Below are positions 1 to 7,878 of a stretch of DNA of 39,518 nucleotides, one piece after another (the first letter of the stretch is position 1; every line of letters starts with the position of its first letter). Origin of the DNA: a virus; IMG/VR virus record IMGVR_UViG_3300037421_000015, positions 1 to 39,518 of that record, one strand, 5' to 3'. Position numbers and translations under genes: made by a program. The notes under the pieces are model-generated. The model was given only the letters and a program-made list of their open reading frames with translations. It was not told where the DNA came from and ran no database searches.

Positions 1-127
1 CGGGCGCTCGGGGACATCTCCGAGGGATACCAGACCTCGGGCGCGCTCCAGTCGAATATTTACTCCTGGCTGTTCGACCGGCCCACTTGGGAGTACAACA
101 AGCTGTCCGACACCGACAAGCAGTTCG
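1..127. repeat. Contig-end overlap, copy 1 (identical to 39392-39518)
   Basis: The first 127 bases are identical, base for base, to the last 127 bases of the window. The copy lies inside an open reading frame that continues without a break when the two ends are joined. An exact 127-base overlap is the size expected from a k=127 de Bruijn assembly of a circular or circularly permuted molecule. It is therefore most likely an assembly overlap and not a biological terminal repeat. Confidence 0.95.
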
Positions 128-3100
128 TCGCCAAGGTGTTCGACACCACCAACCTGACCGAGGGGGATTCTGTCCGTAAGGCGCTCGCGGATCCCGTCGT
201 GTCGCCGGCGGTCAAACAGGTCATCAAGAGTTGGATGAACGGCCCGCTCCGCTTCGCCAAGGAGGAGGAGCTGTTCCAGGGCAACATCCGACCCGTCCAC
301 AGTCTCAGTGGCGACGTCGGGATGTGGGCACCGGCCGGCAGGAACGCCAAGAAGGTGCTCCAGTTGGCCCAACGGCGCCGTAATGCCGAGCGGGCGGCGG
401 CAACGTCTCTCGACGGGCTCGAGCACCACGGCGCCCGTCTGGAGGCCCTCGATGGGATGCTCGCCCAGGCGTCGACCGATTTCAAGGACAGGACACTCGC
501 GGCTCGCCAGCAGGTTTTCAACGATCCGGCCCTCCAACGTCCGCTGACCCGGGATCTCGCCCAGCCCGGCCGTCTGGTGAAGAAGGGCGTCATCAGCCGC
601 CAGGAGCAGCTTCACAGCGTCGTGGGCGAGGGTGGGCTGGCCGATCAGTTCATGGCCCAGGTGGCCAACCGGGATCCCGACCAGATCGGGGAGCTCGCCA
701 AGGCCATGCGCGAACGGCTCTCGGCGTGGGGTGCCAAGTCGGTCGACGCCGCCGAGCACCCAGCTCTCGTTGCTCTCCGTGAGGCCGCGGTGGCGTTCGA
801 GGGGTGGGCCAAGGCGTACAAGGCTGAGGCCAAGGCGATTGACGAGGCGATCCACGGGACCGAGAAGGCCCAGCGCCATTTCCTCCAAGAGGACTTGGCG
901 CACCGTGCTCAAGGGCGAACGATCCTGAAAGACCGCCATACCCGCGAGCGTGACGAACTCCTCGGCAGATACCAGCAAGGCAAGCGGATCCGTGCCGTCA
1001 ATCTCGCCCGCACAACCAGGACCGCCACCGAGACGGTGGCGATTCAGGAACGCTTCTTGATCGACCAGGCCGAGAACGCGGCCCAGCGTGTCACCAACAA
1101 GGTGCTCGATACACAGATCATGCCGAAGCTCAACCGGGACATCCGTGATTTCAAGCGGCGGGCGGCGGCCGAGATCAAGGAGGCCACCAAGGCCAAGGCG
1201 GCGGCCGACACGCTGGCCTACCGGACCTTCGAGCGCGACCGGGCGCGTCTGGCCAAGAAGCACGGTGCCGAGGTCAAGCTCCACGACAAGCAGACTCGGA
1301 TCCGCAAGGAGGGGATGGGCCAGGCCCTCGCCGACGTGACTCGTCTCGGCCAAGCCGTGCGTGACTTCCATGAGGCCGTAGCCGACAACCCGGCCGACCA
1401 GTACCGCGACGCGTTCAACTCACTGGTACAGAAGCACATCTTGGAGATGGAGGACACCGCCGCGCTGACTATCGCCACGGACAAGTACCTGACGGACAAG
1501 CCGGGCATGACGGACAAGCGGCTCGCTCAGATTCGCAGTGACCCCCAGGTGATCGCCGAGCTCATCCAGACCCATTTCCACGAGATAATGAAACAACCCG
1601 ACCTCGACCCCGAACTCGCGGCCGAGGCCCAGGCGCAGTACGAGTCGTTCGTCTACGACGCCAAGGAGCAACTCAAGATCCTCATTGGCCAAGGGTTCCG
1701 GGTCGAGTACATTCCCCACGCCACGACCTTTGACGAGCGGCTCGGCCGGGACTCACTGGCTCCGCTCATCGGACGGGGCATCCCCAAGCCCGACATGGCC
1801 AAGGAGAAGGAGTGGAATCTCACTCCGCACAAGAACGACTTTGCGTTGGGCATCAACAAGGCCGTCGTCCAGGCCCTCCAGCGCGATGCGACGATCCACA
1901 TGGTCGAGCACTACATCCGGCCGATGGCGGTCACGCAGAAGGAGCTCAACGATTTCTTGTGGGTGTTCCAGCACCCCGAGCTACGGCTGGCCGGCGAGAA
2001 CATTCCCCAGCGTCTCGTTAACCTGACCCATGAGGATCTCGGCCTGGTGGCGTGGAACCCGGGCCGCATGTTCGAGTTCAGCCTGCCTCGGTGGAACAAG
2101 GAAGGTCAGCTCTACCTACCCAAGCCGATCGTCAACGCGCTCGAGCAGATGGAACGGGGCCGGCGCAGGAGCCTGTTGGCCAAGTCCAACCGACTGTTCC
2201 GCTACTCCATTCTCGGACTCTCACCGCGCTACACCGCGCACGTCGTCTTTGGCGGGACCATGATGCTCGCGCTGCGGTCGAACCCTCTGGTGTTCACGAT
2301 GATCCCTGCCGCGGCCCGGGCGTTGCGCGACGGCACGCTTCCCCAGGGTGTCGGCGGGCATCTGTCCGAACTCGGGTTCGAGGACCCGATCGGGATGGTG
2401 AACCACCAAGCCGGTAAGGACATGCACAGCCTGGCCGTGGCCGAGCACGTCGAGCAGGTCCAGAAGGTCAAGATGGCCGCGGCCAAGCCGGTCCACATCC
2501 TGCGCGCCCTGGCCGACATCAACTTCCGGTTCACGCACTACGTCCGCGACCTCCAGGCGTCCCTCGCCTACCTTGACGGCGCGGCCAAGGTCGACCGACG
2601 TGCGGGCAAGGTGACCATCGAGGATCCCGAGACGGGCCGCGAGATCAGCGTCTCGTCCGAGCGGGCGGTCAAAGAAGGCATCCACCATGTTCAAGAAGTG
2701 TTCGGCAACCTGAACCGGATGTCACCGCTCGAGCGGTCCATCGCCCAGTCGATCATGCCGTTCTACGGATGGCAGAAGCACATCTTGGGCTATGTCCTGT
2801 CGTTCCCCTTCGACCACCCGTACCGGGCGCTGGTGCTTTCCCAGTTGGCGTTCAACGCTTCCCAGCAGGTCCCGCTGGGCTGGCCCATCAGGATCCAGTT
2901 TCTCTACTTCCTCGGCTCGCCCGACGCCCAGGGCAATGTGAACGCCATCGACCTGCGTTCGCTCGACCCGTTCCGTGACGTGGCCAACTACGGGACGCTC
3001 ACGGGGTTCTTCGAGGCGCTCAACCCGGCGCTCACCGCCATTCCGTCGATGCGTTACCCGCAGTTCTCCTACGGGGATTCGCAGCTCTACCCGGGCGTCA

Positions 3101-3558
3101 CCTACAACGCCTTCTACGGCATCCAAACGACGACGGGGGGCGGGTCGTGGATCAATGCCCTCGAGCAGTTCGTCCCCCAGGTGGCCGCGGTGCGCTCGGC
3201 CGCCCAGGCGGCAGGCGGCTACCGGACCGAATGGCAGACCAACCGGGCGTCGGCCATCAAGTCGCTCCTCTCCTCGCTCAACATCCCGTTCGTCAACCCT
3301 CCCGTCAATCTCAAGCAGGTCGCGGCCAAGGACCAGAACGCCCGGTTCGAGACGGCCAAGGCGGCGGCGCAGACCGCGTTCCAGAGCGGGGACTTCTCGG
3401 GCCTGTCTGGATACAAGAGCGTCCCCAACCCGCTGAACACTGCATACGAGATCACGCCGGCCCAACTCCAAGCCCTCTACAACCAGGCCCTACAGGCCAA
3501 TCCGGGGGTCGCTCCGATCGAGTCCCTGCTGCCGCCACCGACGCCCTACGGCTACTGA
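1..3558 (+). CDS. Giant virion/ejection-type protein, C-terminal 1,185 residues (gene begins at 38594)
   Basis: This is the 3' part of a gene that starts with GTG at 38594. Joined through the 127-base overlap it encodes 1,451 residues with no stop. The first part visible here is long, charged and Lys/Ala/Glu-rich, and probably helical or coiled coil up to about position 1700. A hydrophobic segment follows near 2200-2300 (YTAHVVFGG... and MMLALRSNPLVFTMIP). Near 2720-2800 there is an aromatic stretch, PLERSIAQSIMPFYGWQKH, of a type I associate with large phage proteins that are injected or line the virion. It follows two Gln/Ala-rich genes that come after the adaptor gene, the place where podoviruses encode internal virion (ejection) proteins. 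No enzymatic motif was recognised. A tape-measure-like or polyvalent injected protein is the alternative. The role is inferred; the frame is certain. Confidence 0.8.
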   Translation, partial: RALGDISEGYQTSGALQSNIYSWLFDRPTWEYNKLSDTDKQFVAKVFDTTNLTEGDSVRKALADPVVSPAVKQVIKSWMNGPLRFAKEEELFQGNIRPVHSLSGDVGMWAPAGRNAKKVLQLAQRRRNAERAAATSLDGLEHHGARLEALDGMLAQASTDFKDRTLAARQQVFNDPALQRPLTRDLAQPGRLVKKGVISRQEQLHSVVGEGGLADQFMAQVANRDPDQIGELAKAMRERLSAWGAKSVDAAEHPALVALREAAVAFEGWAKAYKAEAKAIDEAIHGTEKAQRHFLQEDLAHRAQGRTILKDRHTRERDELLGRYQQGKRIRAVNLARTTRTATETVAIQERFLIDQAENAAQRVTNKVLDTQIMPKLNRDIRDFKRRAAAEIKEATKAKAAADTLAYRTFERDRARLAKKHGAEVKLHDKQTRIRKEGMGQALADVTRLGQAVRDFHEAVADNPADQYRDAFNSLVQKHILEMEDTAALTIATDKYLTDKPGMTDKRLAQIRSDPQVIAELIQTHFHEIMKQPDLDPELAAEAQAQYESFVYDAKEQLKILIGQGFRVEYIPHATTFDERLGRDSLAPLIGRGIPKPDMAKEKEWNLTPHKNDFALGINKAVVQALQRDATIHMVEHYIRPMAVTQKELNDFLWVFQHPELRLAGENIPQRLVNLTHEDLGLVAWNPGRMFEFSLPRWNKEGQLYLPKPIVNALEQMERGRRRSLLAKSNRLFRYSILGLSPRYTAHVVFGGTMMLALRSNPLVFTMIPAAARALRDGTLPQGVGGHLSELGFEDPIGMVNHQAGKDMHSLAVAEHVEQVQKVKMAAAKPVHILRALADINFRFTHYVRDLQASLAYLDGAAKVDRRAGKVTIEDPETGREISVSSERAVKEGIHHVQEVFGNLNRMSPLERSIAQSIMPFYGWQKHILGYVLSFPFDHPYRALVLSQLAFNASQQVPLGWPIRIQFLYFLGSPDAQGNVNAIDLRSLDPFRDVANYGTLTGFFEALNPALTAIPSMRYPQFSYGDSQLYPGVTYNAFYGIQTTTGGGSWINALEQFVPQVAAVRSAAQAAGGYRTEWQTNRASAIKSLLSSLNIPFVNPPVNLKQVAAKDQNARFETAKAAAQTAFQSGDFSGLSGYKSVPNPLNTAYEITPAQLQALYNQALQANPGVAPIESLLPPPTPYGY

Positions 3559-3561
3559 CCC

Positions 3562-3590
3562 TTGCCGCGTATGCGGCGCAGGTGTAAACA
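3562..3590 (+). promoter_or_regulatory. Leaderless promoter for the RHH gene
   Basis: A -35 hexamer TTGCCG (3562-3567) is followed by 17 bp and a -10-like TAAACA (3585-3590). Six bases later comes the ATG of the next gene, so the expected transcription start falls at or next to the start codon. There is no Shine-Dalgarno sequence at the usual distance. The same geometry recurs before 4336, 16471 and 27769. The last base of the -10 is A instead of T, which makes this the weakest -10 of the four. Confidence 0.5.
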
Positions 3591-3596
3591 GAGCGT

Positions 3597-3839
3597 ATGG
3601 GAACAGAAGCAAGACGACGGTATACGTTCAAGGACGTCCCGGGTCCATCGGTCCCACTCAGCTTTAGAGTCTCCGAGTCGGCGGCCATGTTGTTGAATGA
3701 TCGGGTGGCCAAGCTCAAGGCGGCCGGCGAGCTCGAGAGCCGCAGCGATGCCCTGTCGGACGCCCTGGTGACCTGGCTGATGATCGAGGAATGGAAGGAG
3801 TCTCAGAACGGTGCCGCGGTGGCCCGACGAGCCGATTGA
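3597..3839 (+). CDS. Ribbon-helix-helix (CopG/Arc-like) DNA-binding protein, 80 aa
   Basis: The protein has a short beta-like segment VPLSFRVSES at about residues 19-28. Two predicted helices separated by SRSDALSDAL follow, the usual pattern of ribbon-helix-helix repressors, which bind operators as dimers through the strand. The length is typical of the family. It opens a transcription unit at a leaderless promoter directly after the giant virion gene and overlaps the next gene by 29 bases. It could be a regulator of the fibre/lysis operon that follows or of its own promoter; that is inference. RHH proteins are short and diverge quickly, so a non-regulatory role is possible. Confidence 0.5.
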   Translation: MGTEARRRYTFKDVPGPSVPLSFRVSESAAMLLNDRVAKLKAAGELESRSDALSDALVTWLMIEEWKESQNGAAVARRAD

Positions 3840-4326
3840 GACGGGACGCCTGGACGAGCCCAAGTTCGTCCATTTCGACCCGATGAAACGCCATTGGCGG
3901 CCACCTCCACGGCCTTCGCCCTGGAAACGCCATTTCGAGCTCGGCCGTATACACCCCGGCCAGTGGATGCTGGTGTCGGAGATCAAGAAGGGTGGACCCC
4001 GAGCCCGGCAGGCCAGGATGCAGAGCGACCGGAACTCGATCGAGAGTTACGTCGAGCGGTATTGGCCCCTAGAGCGCTGGCAGCTCCGCACGGTCACCAT
4101 TGCCGGGACGTGGTGCGACAAGGAGCTCTACATGCGGTTCCTGGGCGAACTGACCCCCGAGGAGGACGCCCTCGACCGCAAGCAACGCCGGGAGGACTAC
4201 CAGGCCCGTCTGGCCAAGGCCGCTGAAAACAAGCGCAGGCGTGCTCAGGAGGCCCGGGACAAGGCCGCCCTGGAAGAAGCCGAGGCCCAGGTCAGAATCC
4301 GTGGCAGGAGGAGGCCAGGGGGATAG
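3811..4326 (+). CDS. Hypothetical basic protein, 171 aa
   Basis: I do not recognise this protein. The GTG start at 3811 overlaps the RHH gene; the first in-frame ATG is at 3883, so the N-terminus is uncertain. The middle has aromatic and proline-rich stretches (RHWRPPPRPSPWKRHF). The C-terminal third (from about residue 115) is highly charged, Lys/Arg/Glu/Ala-rich and probably one long helix ending in an Arg/Gly tail. That composition suits a nucleic-acid or virion-associated protein but does not identify it. It is the last gene before a second leaderless promoter, which lies inside its 3' end. Confidence 0.5.
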   Translation: MPRWPDEPIETGRLDEPKFVHFDPMKRHWRPPPRPSPWKRHFELGRIHPGQWMLVSEIKKGGPRARQARMQSDRNSIESYVERYWPLERWQLRTVTIAGTWCDKELYMRFLGELTPEEDALDRKQRREDYQARLAKAAENKRRRAQEARDKAALEEAEAQVRIRGRRRPGG

Positions 4327-4329
4327 CAT
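4301..4329 (+). promoter_or_regulatory. Leaderless promoter for the small beta-protein gene at 4336
   Basis: GTGGCA (4301-4306) is followed by 17 bp and TAGCAT (4324-4329), a TAnnnT -10. Six bases later comes the ATG at 4336. The purine-rich AGGAGGAGG at 4306-4314 is too far upstream to act as a ribosome binding site for that ATG. The promoter overlaps the end of the preceding coding region. It is one of four promoters with identical spacing in this genome. Confidence 0.55.
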
Positions 4330-4335
4330 CCCCGC

Positions 4336-4692
4336 ATGGCTCAGACCACCACGACGGTTGCCGTTGGGACCGTCTCCCCGGCCCTGCTCTGGCAGACCTC
4401 CACGGGCGTATCCCCTGATCCGAAAACCACCGCAGCGGGCAACGCCACGGCGCAGATCTTCCGAGCCGGCACGTTCAACGACCCGGTTCAGGTCACGATT
4501 CAGAACACCGATGCGACCAATCCGGTCTACCTCGGCGGGTCGACTGTGGCGGCGTCGGGGGCGACACTCGGCGAGAAGTTGCTCGCCGGCATCACCAAGC
4601 AGCTCCCGGCCGTCATCGGCAACGATTCCATGTACGCCATCTCGACGGGTGGCACCGTCAACGTGGTCGTCCGCATCAGCCCGGGAAACTAG
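4336..4692 (+). CDS. Small beta-rich virion-like protein, 118 aa
   Basis: This is a Thr/Ala/Val-rich protein with few charges and a pattern of short strands, typical of phage fibre-base or decoration proteins. Residues about 50-115 (VTIQNTDATNPVYLGGSTV..., then LAGIT and MYAISTGGTVNVVVR) line up with the protein encoded at 5085-5375 (VKNEDASVVVWIGGPNV..., then YAFAVGTPIVSVL). The two therefore look like paralogs of one small beta-sandwich fold. It is the first gene after a leaderless promoter and abuts the membrane-protein gene at 4693. The exact role is unknown; its place in front of the tail fibres suggests a surface structural protein. Confidence 0.55.
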   Translation: MAQTTTTVAVGTVSPALLWQTSTGVSPDPKTTAAGNATAQIFRAGTFNDPVQVTIQNTDATNPVYLGGSTVAASGATLGEKLLAGITKQLPAVIGNDSMYAISTGGTVNVVVRISPGN

Positions 4693-5085
4693 ATGTACTA
4701 CCGCCTCGGTGCTCTGGTCGCCGCAGTGCTCGGCCTTGTCCCGCTCGAGCCCACGGCCGTCCGGGTCGGCCTTGTCGCGGGCGCCGCTCTTGTCATCGCT
4801 GCTGACCGACTGGCCGAGCGTCGTCCTGACGAGGTCCATGTCGACGTTGAAGCCCCTGTTCCGGCAGTGTCTATCAACGTCGAGGCTCCGGCCACCCCCA
4901 AACCCGTCGTTGTCCTACGCGAACCTGAGCCCGAACCCGAGCCCGTTGCCATTGAACCCGAGCCCGAACCTGAACCCGTGCCTCTTGTCGTCAACGAGGC
5001 TGTGATGACCAAGATTGCGCCGGTCGGCCTGGTCCAGCCTCGGCTCGGCGTCGGGGCGTTCACACCACCGAGGATGCGGGTCTAG
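4693..5085 (+). CDS. Membrane-anchored protein with Glu-Pro repeats, 130 aa
   Basis: The N-terminus carries two short hydrophobic stretches (about residues 5-18 and 24-38) that could form one or two membrane helices. A charged region follows, then a Glu-Pro repeat block at about residues 76-98 (EPEPEPEP, twice), and a short hydrophobic tail. Extended EP/KP repeats act as rigid spacers in envelope proteins such as TonB; no TonB C-terminal domain is visible here. The gene starts directly after the stop at 4690-4692 and its TAG overlaps the next GTG. It could be a virion, lysis or superinfection protein. I do not assign a function. Confidence 0.5.
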   Translation: MYYRLGALVAAVLGLVPLEPTAVRVGLVAGAALVIAADRLAERRPDEVHVDVEAPVPAVSINVEAPATPKPVVVLREPEPEPEPVAIEPEPEPEPVPLVVNEAVMTKIAPVGLVQPRLGVGAFTPPRMRV

Positions 5086-5375
5086 TGGCACTCAAGGCGG
5101 TTCAGATCACCCTCGTCACCTCGACAGCCACTCCGCTGCTTACCAAGGCCCTGTTCCCCAACGTCGTCGGCGCGGCGGCCGACCCCATCCCGCTCATCGT
5201 CAAGAACGAGGACGCGTCGGTCGTTGTGTGGATCGGCGGGCCCAATGTCGACGCCACGCACGGCCAATCCCTCGTCGCGGGCGCCTCGATCCCGATGGCG
5301 CTCTATTCCAACGACGTTCCCTACGCCTTCGCGGTGGGCACCCCGATCGTCTCGGTACTCGCTGGGAGGCAGTAG
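5085..5375 (+). CDS. Small beta-rich virion-like protein, 96 aa, paralog of 4336
   Basis: The start is GTG overlapping the previous TAG by one base. The sequence is almost all strands and turns (PLIVKNEDASVVVWIGG, AGASIPMALYSNDVPYAFAV) and aligns by eye with the second half of the protein at 4336-4692. Similar short proteins are often encoded just before phage fibre genes. It overlaps the next GTG start by one base, so it is translated as part of the fibre operon. The relationship is seen in the sequence; the virion role is inferred. Confidence 0.55.
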   Translation: MALKAVQITLVTSTATPLLTKALFPNVVGAAADPIPLIVKNEDASVVVWIGGPNVDATHGQSLVAGASIPMALYSNDVPYAFAVGTPIVSVLAGRQ

Positions 5376-6310
5376 TGCCACTTGGAACCACCTGGGGCGA
5401 GCTGGGCACACCTTCGCAGCCCAGCAGTGGCGGCGGTGGAGGATCAGGGACGGTCACCAGCGTTTCGGTTGTCACGGCCAATGGACTCGCGGGCACGGTC
5501 GCCAACCCAACGACGACCCCGGCCATCACGTTGTCGACCACCGTTACGGGCGTCCTCAAAGGCAACGGCACGACCATCTCGGCGGCGGTGCCCGGAACCG
5601 ATTATCTCACCGTCCTCACCGGCGATGGTACGACATCAGGCAACGTCTTTACATTGGCGAACACCGCGGTTACGCCGGGTTCGTACACGAACGCCAATAT
5701 CACAGTTGATTCCAAGGGACGGATCACGGCTGCTTCTAACGGCACTGGTGGGACCGTCACGACGGTGTCGGTGGTGTCGGCGAACGGTTTTGCCGGCACC
5801 GTGGCGAACCCGACGACAACGCCCGCGATAACCATTAGCACCACGGTCAACGCTCCTGTTCTGGCGGGCAATGGCACGGCCATCTCAGCAGCAACCACGA
5901 CGGGCACAGGTTCAACGGTTGTCCTCAGTGCCTCACCGGCTCTCACCGGCACGCCGACAGCACCGACAGCGGCGGCTGGGGACGACAGCACGACCATTGC
6001 CACCACCGCGTTCGTGGAAGCGGCCATCGACGCGTCCTCTCCCTCCAATGTCACCGCGCAGTCGGCCAACTACTCGGCCAACCCCGGGGACATCGTGCTC
6101 TGTACGGCGGGCGCAGGAGGCTTTACGGTCACTCTGCCGGCGTCCACAATCAACAACCAAGTCACGGTCAAGAAGGTGGACAGCGGCTTGGGGACTATCA
6201 CCATCTCCCCGACGTCGGGCACTATCGACGGCCAGGCCACTAAAGCCATCAATACTCAGTACGCCTCATTCACTATGGTTGCTGACGGGACCAACTGGAA
6301 CGTGATATGA
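5375..6310 (+). CDS. Tail fibre protein, 311 aa
   Basis: After a short head (GTTWGELG) and a poly-Gly linker, the protein has two copies of a fibre repeat with the pattern TVTSVSVVTANGLAGTVAN, then PTTTPAIT, LSTTV and a GNGTTIS turn, at about residues 27-75 and 123-165. This Thr/Gly/Val-rich design is common in phage tail fibres and forms intertwined trimers. The last 85 residues (from about QSANYSANPGD) form a beta domain that recurs at the N-terminus of the next protein. The GTG start overlaps the previous TAG. It overlaps the next gene by four bases (ATGA). A receptor-binding or fibre-shaft role is likely. Confidence 0.75.
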   Translation: MPLGTTWGELGTPSQPSSGGGGGSGTVTSVSVVTANGLAGTVANPTTTPAITLSTTVTGVLKGNGTTISAAVPGTDYLTVLTGDGTTSGNVFTLANTAVTPGSYTNANITVDSKGRITAASNGTGGTVTTVSVVSANGFAGTVANPTTTPAITISTTVNAPVLAGNGTAISAATTTGTGSTVVLSASPALTGTPTAPTAAAGDDSTTIATTAFVEAAIDASSPSNVTAQSANYSANPGDIVLCTAGAGGFTVTLPASTINNQVTVKKVDSGLGTITISPTSGTIDGQATKAINTQYASFTMVADGTNWNVI

Positions 6311-7878
6311 GTGCCACTCCTGCCGCGTTCAACGTGGTTGCCAAGTCGGCCAACTACACGGCCGCTCCGAGTGACATCGTCTTGGGGACGGCGGGAGCGG
6401 GTGGGTTTACACTCACTCTCCCGGCAGTAGCGATCGGTCGCCAGGTTCTCGTCACCAAGGTAGACAGCGCGGCGGGCACCATCACCGTGACGCCCGCGTC
6501 AGGGACGATCAATGGTGCGGCTACCTACGCGATGGTGGTCCAGTACGACCAACTGTGGCTCATCTCAGACGGGACCAACTGGGCCAACTTCACCGCTGTT
6601 GTCGGCACTGTCAACCTCGAAGGGATCATCCGGGCCAATGCGTTGAACCAGCTCACGACGGCCACGGGCAACTACTCGATGGGCACGAACCGCCTGACGT
6701 CTCTGCAATCTGGCATTTTGTCCACCGACGCCGCCAACCTCGGCCAGCTCGGTTCTGACTCCCAACGTGCGTTCGTCGTCTCGGGTTGCGTGTGGACCGC
6801 CGATGCGGTCGGGTCGACCCGTAACGCGTCGATGACTGCGGGCACGGTGATGATCCTCGGGATCAAGCTCACTGTCGCCGCGGTCACTGCTCGGGCCTTC
6901 ACCGCCTCGACGGACACCTACATTGACGCGACCGACAACGGGGACGGCACGGCGCTGCTCACCTACACCACGGTCACCAACAACTCACTGTCGCCGGCAC
7001 TCGCTCTGAGCGGCACGATGCTCAACACCATCAGAATCGGCATCATCGCGACAGGAGCGTCAAACATCCAGTTGACGACCAACATCTACCAGGGCAGCCC
7101 GAACGCGGGCACCAACGGAGTCGCACTCGGGTCATCGACTGTGGCGGCCGGATCGAACGGTCAGGCGATCAACGCCCTCACTTCGAGCCAACTGGCCGTC
7201 GCGTCGGGGGCATCGTTCTCCACGGGCGGTGGATGGATCCAGGTCGCGCACTCGGGCGGTCAGACCTATACGTTGCAGTACACGGGTGTCTCGGGCAACA
7301 ACCTGACAGGGATCACGGCGGGCAACGTGATATCTGGATTGCCCACTAACACCGTCTCGACGGGTGACACGGTGACCCAGGTGTTCCAGGTCGGGACTGG
7401 ATCGGGTGGGCCGGTAGGTGTCACGGATTTCCTCGGCAACCTCATCTATCCGACGCGTCCCTATCCGTCCATGATCGGGTATGCCTCGTTCCAAAACGCT
7501 TTTACCACGACCGCGACGTCGAACACTCCTCTGCCTGGTGCTATCGCACCCTTCGTCATTCCTGCCGGCCCGGCGCGGCCCATTCTGGTTACTTTCACCG
7601 GCACCTACTTTGCCTCGTCCGCTGTTGCCGGCACGGCATTGCAAGCGGGCGCCTATGTCGGTAACGGACTCGGGAGTGGTAACTCGATCAGCCCCATCGT
7701 CCAGGACAAGGTGGCCGTCTCGAGCGATGGCGTCAACCTGAGTCTCATTGCGGCCGGCATTGCTCCGCAGACGCCGGGGAGTTACAACTCTCAGATGCTG
7801 GTATCACAAGGCGCTGCGGGCACTCTGACCGTAGGTGTCGTGTACGGACTCACCACGATCGTTGTCGAACTCATATGA
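6307..7878 (+). CDS. Tail fibre / receptor-binding protein, 523 aa
   Basis: Residues about 12-98 repeat the end domain of the preceding fibre (NVVAKSANYTAAPSDIV..., SDGTNWANF). A short helical linker with LGSDSQRAF follows, and then a long beta-rich distal part. Around residues 275-355 there is a fibre module beginning STVAAGSNGQAI and containing FSTGGGWIQVAHSGGQ and LQYTGVSGNNLTGI. A related copy sits inside the alpha/beta hydrolase encoded at 8352. The C-terminal region (PYPSMIGYASFQNAF onward) resembles a globular tip. Composition and neighbours support a fibre; the receptor is unknown. Its stop overlaps the methyltransferase start by four bases. Confidence 0.7.
   Translation: MSATPAAFNVVAKSANYTAAPSDIVLGTAGAGGFTLTLPAVAIGRQVLVTKVDSAAGTITVTPASGTINGAATYAMVVQYDQLWLISDGTNWANFTAVVGTVNLEGIIRANALNQLTTATGNYSMGTNRLTSLQSGILSTDAANLGQLGSDSQRAFVVSGCVWTADAVGSTRNASMTAGTVMILGIKLTVAAVTARAFTASTDTYIDATDNGDGTALLTYTTVTNNSLSPALALSGTMLNTIRIGIIATGASNIQLTTNIYQGSPNAGTNGVALGSSTVAAGSNGQAINALTSSQLAVASGASFSTGGGWIQVAHSGGQTYTLQYTGVSGNNLTGITAGNVISGLPTNTVSTGDTVTQVFQVGTGSGGPVGVTDFLGNLIYPTRPYPSMIGYASFQNAFTTTATSNTPLPGAIAPFVIPAGPARPILVTFTGTYFASSAVAGTALQAGAYVGNGLGSGNSISPIVQDKVAVSSDGVNLSLIAAGIAPQTPGSYNSQMLVSQGAAGTLTVGVVYGLTTIVVELI

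Noticed and set aside
2722-3471. Long minus-strand open frame of 249 codons inside the giant gene
   Set aside because: Arg/Gly/Glu-rich composition is typical of antisense frames in GC-rich coding DNA; the + strand gene is certain here. The same applies to other long antisense frames, such as 10897-11895, 31302-32672 and 36763-37794.
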